Shown one piece after another: positions 15,001-18,607 of a stretch of DNA of 18,607 nt. Location: assembly GCA_023433615.1 (NCBI GenBank), contig JAEZCJ010000169.1, positions 1 to 18,607 of the forward strand, read 5' to 3'. A program made the translations under genes and the position numbers. This stretch comes from Bacillota bacterium. Its GTDB lineage: Bacteria; Bacillota; Bacilli; Paenibacillales; Paenibacillaceae. The notes beneath the pieces were generated by a model, which saw only the letters and a program-made list of their open reading frames with translations, was not told the origin of the DNA and ran no database searches. The stretch's first letter is position 1, and each line of letters opens with the position of its first letter.

Positions 15001-16640
15001 GTTCGACGCCGGGCGTCGGGCTGATCTCGCCGCCGCCTCACCATGATATCTACTCCATCGAGGATCTGGCCGAGTTGATTCACGACCTGAAGAACGCGAA
15101 TCCGCGGGCGCGGATCAACGTGAAGCTCGTATCCGAGGTAGGCGTCGGCACGATCGCCGCAGGCGTCGCCAAAGGGCGCGCAGACGTCATCCTCGTGAGC
15201 GGCTATGACGGCGGCACGGGCGCATCGCCGATGGCCTCGATGCGGCATGCAGGCCTGCCGTGGGAGCTGGGTCTTGCGGAGACGCATCAGACGCTCATGC
15301 TGAACAACCTGCGCGATCGCGTCGTCGTCGAGACGGACGGCAAGATCATGAACGGCCGCGATTTGGCAATAGCAGCGCTGCTCGGCGCCGAGGAGTACGG
15401 CTTCTCGACTGCGCCGCTCGTCGTGCTCGGCTGCGTCATGATGCGCGTCTGCCAGCTGGACACTTGCCCGGTCGGCGTGGCGACGCAGAATCCGGAGCTG
15501 CGCAAGAAGTTCATGGGCGATCCGGAGTATGTTGTGAACTATATGCGCTTCGTCGCGCAGGAGCTGCGCGAGATTATGGCGGAGCTGGGCTTCCGCACGA
15601 TCAACGAAATGGTCGGCCGTTCCGATATGCTAGAGACGAAGCAGGCAATCGACCATTATAAGGCAAGAGGCATCGATCTGTCGCCGCTTCTGTACCAGCC
15701 TGAGCTGCCGGAGGACGCGCCTCGTTATAACCTCCAGGAGCAGAACCATGGGCTCGAGGAGTCGCTCGACATGAAGGTGCTGCTCGATCTGGCGAAGCCG
15801 GCGCTCGAGCGCGGCGATAAGGTAGCGGCAACGCTGCCGATCGGCAACACGAACCGCGTCGTCGGCACGATCGTCGGCAGCGAAGTGACGCGCCGCTACG
15901 GCGCCGAAGGGCTGCCGGAGGATACGATCCGCTTCCACTTCGTCGGCTCTGCGGGCCAGAGCTTCGGCGCATTCGTGCCGAAGGGGATGACGCTGACGCT
16001 CGAAGGCGATTCGAACGACTACGTCGGCAAGGGGCTGTCGGGCGGCAAGCTGGCGATCGCGCCGTCGCCGAAGTCGACGTTCAAGGCCGAGGAGAACGTC
16101 ATAATCGGCAATACGGCGTTGTATGGCGCGACCGGCGGCGAAGCGTACATCAGCGGCATCGCCGGCGAACGGTTCGCGGTCCGCAACAGCGGCGCGAAGA
16201 TCGTCGTTGAGGGCGTTGGCGACCACGGCTGCGAATATATGACAGGGGGACGCGTCGTCGTGCTGGGCGTGACGGGAAGGAACTTTGCGGCCGGGATGTC
16301 GGGCGGGATCGCCTACGTCTATGACGAGGCGGGAGATTTCTACAAGCGCTGCAACCTCGAGATGGTGAAGCTGGAGCGGCTGGAGAACGCCATGGAGATC
16401 GCCGAGCTGGAGACGCTCATTCGGCGCCATGTCGATTACACGGGCAGCAAGCGCGGCGAGGCCGTGCTGGCGGACTGGTCCGGCAATGTCGGGAGGTTCG
16501 TCCGCGTCATTCCGAAGGACTACCAACGGATGCTGGAGCAGATCGACAAGATGCATGCATCGGGTCTGGAGGGCGAGGCAGCCCTGCTCGCGGCCTTCGA
16601 AGCCAATATGCGCGATCTGGCGCGTGTCGGCGGCAATTAA
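12039..16640 (+). CDS. gltB: Glutamate synthase large subunit
   Basis: 1533 residues, the normal length for the NADPH-GOGAT large subunit (called GltA in Bacillus, GltB elsewhere). It makes glutamate from glutamine and 2-oxoglutarate. Residues 1-23 are a propeptide; Cys24 in DACGMGF becomes the N-terminal nucleophile of the class II amidotransferase domain (to about 400; EHRGGQG and HSRFSTNTFPSW motifs visible). A central domain follows, then the FMN-binding synthase domain with GGTGASPMASMRHAG near 1060 and the [3Fe-4S] cysteines Cys1132, Cys1138 and Cys1143. The C-terminal GXGXG helix spans about 1260-1500. The ATG at 12039 has GAAAGG about 11 bases upstream. The small (beta) subunit, which delivers electrons from NADPH, is not next to it: a strong terminator follows and no such gene appears in the remaining 2 kb. 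Confidence 0.97.
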   Translation: MTHNRIGLPPKQGLYDPQFERDACGMGFVANIKGVKSHAIILQALTVLENMEHRGGQGSEPNTGDGAGIMIQLPHAFFAREMKKQEVVLPGEGDYAVGMLFLPQDEKVREAQERVLETIIREEGQELIGWRTVPTHDGKLGESAKAVKPCVRQVFIGRGAGLTGELPFERKLYVIRKRAELAIRYAGAEGGDMFYFSSLSSKKIVYKGMLTTEQVRSFYVELSDEAMETAIALIHSRFSTNTFPSWERAHPYRYLIHNGEINTLRGNINWMHARQTLFASELFGEDMNKIKPIINPDGSDTAMFDNTLEFLYLSGRSLPHVAMMMVPEPWSNHESMDDEKRAFYEYHSTLMEPWDGPAAMAFTDGTQIGAILDRNGLRPARYYVTKDDTIILGSEAGTVHVDPENVLYKDRLRPGRMLLVDTKEGRIIADEEVKKLIATEHPYQEWLDEHLVGLEDLPEAPELPEPDHESVRRRQQAFGYTFEDLRKVLEPMAGSGVEPIGSMGYDAPLAVLSERPQRLYNYFKQLFAQVTNPPIDAIREEIITATGTTIGPERNLLLPEPESCRHIRLDTPILSNEQFAKLRHIRRPGFKSITIPIFFPADQGEAGLRAALTQMNEAADRVIAKGHNIIILSDRGIDRDNAAIPALLAVSSLHHHLIRQGTRTKVSLLLESGEPREVHHYALLLGYGVSVVNPYLAFETLDDMIAEGMLRGITHEKAVKNYIKAATKGVVKILSKMGISTVQSYRGAQIFEAVGLKNDLIEEYFTWTPSRIEGVGLDVIAEEALKPHNQAFNSREGVELELDSGGEYQWRKDGEDHLFNPQTIHTLQLSTRKNDYELYKKFSYLVQGEDQKHSTLRSLLSFKKGQPVPIEEVEPVEAILKRFKSGAMSYGSISKEAHESLAIAMNRIGGKSNTGEGGEDPARYIPDANGDSRRSAIKQVASGRFGVTSNYLINADEIQIKMAQGAKPGEGGQLPGRKVYPWIAEVRGSTPGVGLISPPPHHDIYSIEDLAELIHDLKNANPRARINVKLVSEVGVGTIAAGVAKGRADVILVSGYDGGTGASPMASMRHAGLPWELGLAETHQTLMLNNLRDRVVVETDGKIMNGRDLAIAALLGAEEYGFSTAPLVVLGCVMMRVCQLDTCPVGVATQNPELRKKFMGDPEYVVNYMRFVAQELREIMAELGFRTINEMVGRSDMLETKQAIDHYKARGIDLSPLLYQPELPEDAPRYNLQEQNHGLEESLDMKVLLDLAKPALERGDKVAATLPIGNTNRVVGTIVGSEVTRRYGAEGLPEDTIRFHFVGSAGQSFGAFVPKGMTLTLEGDSNDYVGKGLSGGKLAIAPSPKSTFKAEENVIIGNTALYGATGGEAYISGIAGERFAVRNSGAKIVVEGVGDHGCEYMTGGRVVVLGVTGRNFAAGMSGGIAYVYDEAGDFYKRCNLEMVKLERLENAMEIAELETLIRRHVDYTGSKRGEAVLADWSGNVGRFVRVIPKDYQRMLEQIDKMHASGLEGEAALLAAFEANMRDLARVGGN

Positions 16641-16652
16641 TCGTACGGCAAG

Positions 16653-16693
16653 AACGGAACGGGAACTGCCCCTGCGGCGGTTCCCGTTCTGTT
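16653..16693 (+). terminator. Terminator of the glutamate synthase gene
   Basis: 18-bp stem (16653-16670 with 16676-16693, two wobbles) with a 5-base loop CCTGC, beginning 12 bp after the stop and ending in TCTGTTT. The core GAACGGGAACTGCC / GGCGGTTCCCGTTC is nearly perfect. The T-run is short but overlaps the outer stem. Confidence 0.85.
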
Positions 16694-17095
16694 TGCGCTT
16701 CTGACGGGAGAGTGCCTGGTTGCTGCCGGGTTCGGCATCTCGGGAAAGCCGAACGGGAGAAGGACGCCTAGGCTCCTCAGAGTGACACGGAGAGCCGGTG
16801 CCGTGCAGGTGCAGGTGTTGCTACTGCGCCGGTGGTGATGAATAGATGCAATTATGCAGGTATTCCGTCCGAATAGGAGTTGGCAGCTGAAATGCCTGCA
16901 AATGCAGGAATCTTATCGTGTGAGCACGAGCATGCGGTTATGCGATTCAAGGTGCGATACGACGTCTTTCGTATTGGGCACTTTCGAATGGTCGGGATGA
17001 CGGGTCCTATGGAGGGCGACCTAACGTCTTATGTGACTTTAATAGAACTTATACGGATTCGACAAAAATAGAGTGGCTCAGCATACATCAAACGA
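16694..17095. other. Poorly understood intergenic stretch
   Basis: No recognised gene. Visible structure: a 7-bp inverted repeat GTTCGGC / GCCGAAC at 16730-16754, and five copies of TGCAGG or its complement within 105 bp (16804, 16810, 16855, 16895 inverted, 16903). A weak ORF begins at 16892 (separate entry). I compared the 16700-16820 stretch by eye with SRP, 6S, c-di-GMP-I and cobalamin riboswitch consensus and saw no match. Confidence 0.4.
16892..17071 (+). CDS. Doubtful small ORF, 59 codons
   Basis: Starts at an ATG with AGGAG 12 bases upstream (a TTG at 16880 in the same frame is too close to that site). The product begins MPANAGILSCEHEHAVMRF, is basic, and resembles nothing I recognise. 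No clear promoter stands in front and the stop is followed by the promoter of the next unit. It may be a chance frame or the remnant of a gene. Confidence 0.2.
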   Translation: MPANAGILSCEHEHAVMRFKVRYDVFRIGHFRMVGMTGPMEGDLTSYVTLIELIRIRQK

Positions 17096-17124
17096 CAGAC
17101 ACGGGGAAAGTTGTTCGCTATAAT
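17096..17124 (+). promoter_or_regulatory. Promoter of the 50-codon unit
   Basis: CAGACA (17096-17101), 17-bp spacer, perfect TATAAT (17119-17124). The -35 keeps the GACA core. Transcription should start near 17131, leaving a leader of about 55 bases before the ATG at 17186. Confidence 0.65.
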
Positions 17125-17185
17125 GACGATATTGCTGAGGGGAGACGGGCAAAGAGAGATATGAATCGAGGCTGGGAGTGTGGGT

Positions 17186-17338
17186 ATGCTTAACCGTGGA
17201 GAAACTGAACTAGAGACTGTTACACAGGAAAAGATCGAACTCGATGTGTGGGATGTTCTAGAGCAGCTGGGAATTTCAAAAGCCAAGTGGTTGGAGTACG
17301 CCATGCCGGATTACCAGGAATCGGCCTCAGGAGAATAA
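17186..17338 (+). CDS. Small hypothetical protein, 50 residues
   Basis: ATG with GGGAG 8 bases upstream and its own promoter about 60 bp before, followed by two hairpins and a terminator, so it forms a complete small transcription unit. The product is acidic: a polar N-terminus (MLNRGETELETVTQEK), an amphipathic stretch IELDVWDVLEQLGISKAKWL (about 17-36), and a short polar tail ending PDYQESASGE. There is no signal peptide, membrane helix or cysteine. I do not recognise a family. The length and single helical hairpin-like pattern would suit a small regulator or adaptor, such as an antirepressor, but that is a guess. Codon use is more AT-rich than the neighbours (ACT, CTA, TCA, AAA). It lies just upstream of PilZ and phosphatase genes on the same strand. 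Confidence 0.55.
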   Translation: MLNRGETELETVTQEKIELDVWDVLEQLGISKAKWLEYAMPDYQESASGE

Positions 17339-17410
17339 ACCGCGCTTCAAGCGGTAGCGGGATCGGCAAGTACGGCAATGCGGCGCGGCTGCATGCGAGT
17401 TGCCGGTCCC
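17339..17410 (+). other. Two-hairpin RNA element in the 3' end of the small unit
   Basis: Directly after the stop: ACCGC (17339-17343) pairs with GCGGT (17351-17355). Then GGGATCGGCAA (17359-17369) pairs with TTGCCGGTCCC (17400-17410) with one wobble, and inside it TGCGGC (17379-17384) pairs with GCTGCA (17388-17393) around GCG. The terminator follows at 17453. The structure is too extended to be just a terminator. Confidence 0.45.
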
Positions 17411-17452
17411 TTATTATGTTGAAGCGTTCGACAAGGAGCACGGGTCGCGATC

Positions 17453-17477
17453 AAGCCTCGGATTATGAGGCTTTTTT
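17453..17477 (+). terminator. Rho-independent terminator of the small unit
   Basis: AAGCCTC (17453-17459) pairs with GAGGCTT (17467-17473) around a 7-base loop and runs into a T tract to 17477. It separates the small unit from the PilZ promoter 55 bp on. Confidence 0.88.
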
Positions 17478-17531
17478 ACATTTAACGATGCGAGATGATG
17501 TCGCTTTCACGGTTTCTTTTCAAAAAAATGC

Positions 17532-17560
17532 TTGACATGTTACAGATTGTATCGTAAATT
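17532..17560 (+). promoter_or_regulatory. Promoter of the PilZ gene
   Basis: Perfect TTGACA (17532-17537), 17-bp spacer, TAAATT (17555-17560). The start would be near 17567, giving a leader of about 90 bases. GTATC at 17549 and GATAC-N5-GTATC at 17574-17588 flank the -10 and could be operator half-sites. Confidence 0.6.
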
Positions 17561-17656
17561 TAAGGCAATTGATGATACGAAATGTATCTGGCTGGACGTA
17601 CGGCAGAGGATGGATTACGCATGATTCTATTCTATTCGTAAGCGAGGTCGGTAGGC

Positions 17657-18121
17657 ATGGTTGCAGGGGAAGAGACGCGCCGCAGCGAGGCGCAGCGGCT
17701 CAAATTTCCGGGAATGGCTTGGGCGAGCTTATCGGTAAGCAGCGTGGCCGGACGCAAGGTACGATCCGGCATCAGGCCGGTGCTGATCATGAACTTGAGT
17801 GCCGAGGGACTCGGATTCATCACTTCCCTGGAGCTTCCTGTCAGGCAGGATTACCGACTGGGCTTCGAGTTCGAGCTAGACGGCAGACGGCTCAAGGTCG
17901 AAGGCGAGGTTGCGTGGAAGAACCCGGAGGAGAATCTGTTCCTGTACGGCGTCAAGCTGCTGCTGGACGAGGGTGACAGACAGGTGCTCCGCCAGGCGAT
18001 GGAACGAAGGCTTCAGAAGCTGGCGCCGGGCGTGGTCGCCATCCATGATCTCTACCGGCGGATGTCCGAGTACGAGGTGCATGCGAAGGAATTGACGCCG
18101 CTATTGGATCAGTGCAGGTAA
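17657..18121 (+). CDS. PilZ-domain protein
   Basis: 154 residues; GAGGT lies 8 bases before the ATG. The PilZ beta-barrel spans about residues 12-110: the second c-di-GMP motif reads NLSAEGLGF (Asn in the Asp/Asn position, then Ser and Gly), followed by the strands LPVRQDYRLGFEFEL, VEGEVAWKN and FLYGVKLL. The first motif, normally RxxxR just before the barrel, is here RRSEAQR (8-14), where the arginines are not at the usual spacing. Thus ligand binding is plausible but unproven. A helical tail of about 45 residues follows. The gene lies 48 bp before the PHP phosphatase gene on the same strand, so it may link c-di-GMP to the regulation of an exopolysaccharide locus (inference from context). 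Confidence 0.82.
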   Translation: MVAGEETRRSEAQRLKFPGMAWASLSVSSVAGRKVRSGIRPVLIMNLSAEGLGFITSLELPVRQDYRLGFEFELDGRRLKVEGEVAWKNPEENLFLYGVKLLLDEGDRQVLRQAMERRLQKLAPGVVAIHDLYRRMSEYEVHAKELTPLLDQCR

Positions 18122-18169
18122 GCAGCGACGACAGGCGAGGGATGTTCAGGATAAAGGAGTAGATTCGAC

Positions 18170-18607
18170 GTGATTGATACGAATTGTCACATTTTGCCGG
18201 GTCTAGACGACGGCGTGGAAACGTGGGAGGAAGCGGTTCGAATGGCGAGGGTTGCCTCCTTCGGCGGCATCGACACCATCGTCGCGACTCCGCACCATGC
18301 TAAAGGCAGCTACTTCAATCCATCGCTGACGGTGCGGTCCTCTGTGAAGCGGCTGAACGAGAAGCTCGAGGCCGCCGGCGTGCCGGTGCTCATCCTGCCG
18401 GGGCAAGAATACCGGTTGCAGCCCGATTATCGCATCGCTCACCTGGGCGGTCAGTTGCAGGCGCTGGGGAGCAGCCATTACCTGCTCGTGGAGCTGCCGA
18501 ACGGCGGTCTGCCGGATTACCTCGGCGAATTCGTCGACTACATGCTCAGCTTCGGAATTACGCCGATCATCGCGCATCCGGAGCGGAACAAGACGTTCAT
18601 GCGGAGA
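18170..18607 (+). CDS. YwqE/CpsB-type PHP tyrosine phosphatase (3' end outside window)
   Basis: 146 residues visible from a GTG at 18170 with AAAGGAG 10 bases upstream. The start IDTNCHILPGLDDGVETWEE, then TIVATPHHAKGSY, ILPGQEYR and IIAHPERNK match the PHP-fold tyrosine phosphatases CpsB/Wzb-like YwqE, which dephosphorylate the bacterial tyrosine kinase controlling capsule or exopolysaccharide export in the cytoplasm. The metal-binding ATPHH, the GQE glutamate and AHPER histidine are present. One ligand is changed: the family's HxH at the N-terminus is here Asn5-Cys-His7. In related genomes this gene usually begins or lies in a polysaccharide cluster with a kinase (YwqC/D type), expected to the right of the window. 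Confidence 0.88.
   Translation, partial: MIDTNCHILPGLDDGVETWEEAVRMARVASFGGIDTIVATPHHAKGSYFNPSLTVRSSVKRLNEKLEAAGVPVLILPGQEYRLQPDYRIAHLGGQLQALGSSHYLLVELPNGGLPDYLGEFVDYMLSFGITPIIAHPERNKTFMRR

Noticed and set aside
13377..15287. Open frame of 636 codons on the minus strand, and the one at 12018-13361
   Set aside because: Both are antisense shadows of the glutamate synthase gene, which has full-length domain support.
16700..16830. Possible known structured RNA (riboswitch, SRP, 6S)
   Set aside because: By-eye comparison shows inverted repeats but none of the conserved cores; an Rfam scan would be decisive.

Overview
The window looks like chromosomal DNA of a moderately GC-rich Bacillota species, most likely Paenibacillaceae (Paenibacillus or Cohnella type). 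The basis is family-level resemblance of the proteins (a YkpA/YbiT-type ABC-F ATPase, a YeaB/MneS-type CDF exporter, UgtP-like glycosyltransferase, YwqE/CpsB-type phosphatase), strong AGGAGG-like ribosome sites, GTG starts and classical sigma-A promoters. I see no rRNA, tRNA, CRISPR array, insertion sequence or phage gene.

Layout: (1) 1-1282, the 3' end of a large alanine-rich secreted or surface protein with FIVAR-like 81-residue tandem repeats. (2) 1307-3991, a rightward cluster: ABC-F ATPase, double zinc-ribbon protein, VOC-fold protein, ending at a hairpin shared with the leftward operon that follows. (3) 3963-6027, a leftward operon gntR - ABC ATPase - ABC membrane protein; adjacent genes overlap by ATGA, and an inverted repeat sits on the promoter, suggesting autoregulation. 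(4) 6157-7162, a manganese-type CDF exporter with a clear terminator. (5) 7527-8757, a secreted SH3b-SH3b-NlpC/P60 hydrolase. (6) 8779-10057, a leftward MGDG-synthase-like glycosyltransferase. (7) 10182-11652, a leftward secreted SGNH hydrolase with a C-terminal copper-amine-oxidase-like stalk domain. (8) 11572-12038, a long AT-rich divergent region; then the 1533-residue glutamate synthase large subunit (12039-16640), closed by a strong terminator with no small subunit beside it. (9) 16700-17477, mostly non-coding DNA containing a compact transcription unit: a consensus promoter, a 50-codon ORF, two hairpins and a terminator. (10) 17532-18607, a PilZ-domain gene followed by the start of a YwqE/CpsB-type PHP phosphatase, probably the head of an exopolysaccharide locus.

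Most genes are ordinary housekeeping or envelope functions. I do not see a convincing new multi-gene system. The best leads are the small transcription unit at 17096-17477, the His-to-Asn change in the first metal motif of the PHP phosphatase, the PilZ protein with an off-consensus arginine motif beside it, the orphan glutamate synthase large subunit with an inverted repeat in its leader, and the ABC-F protein with a broken second Walker A.
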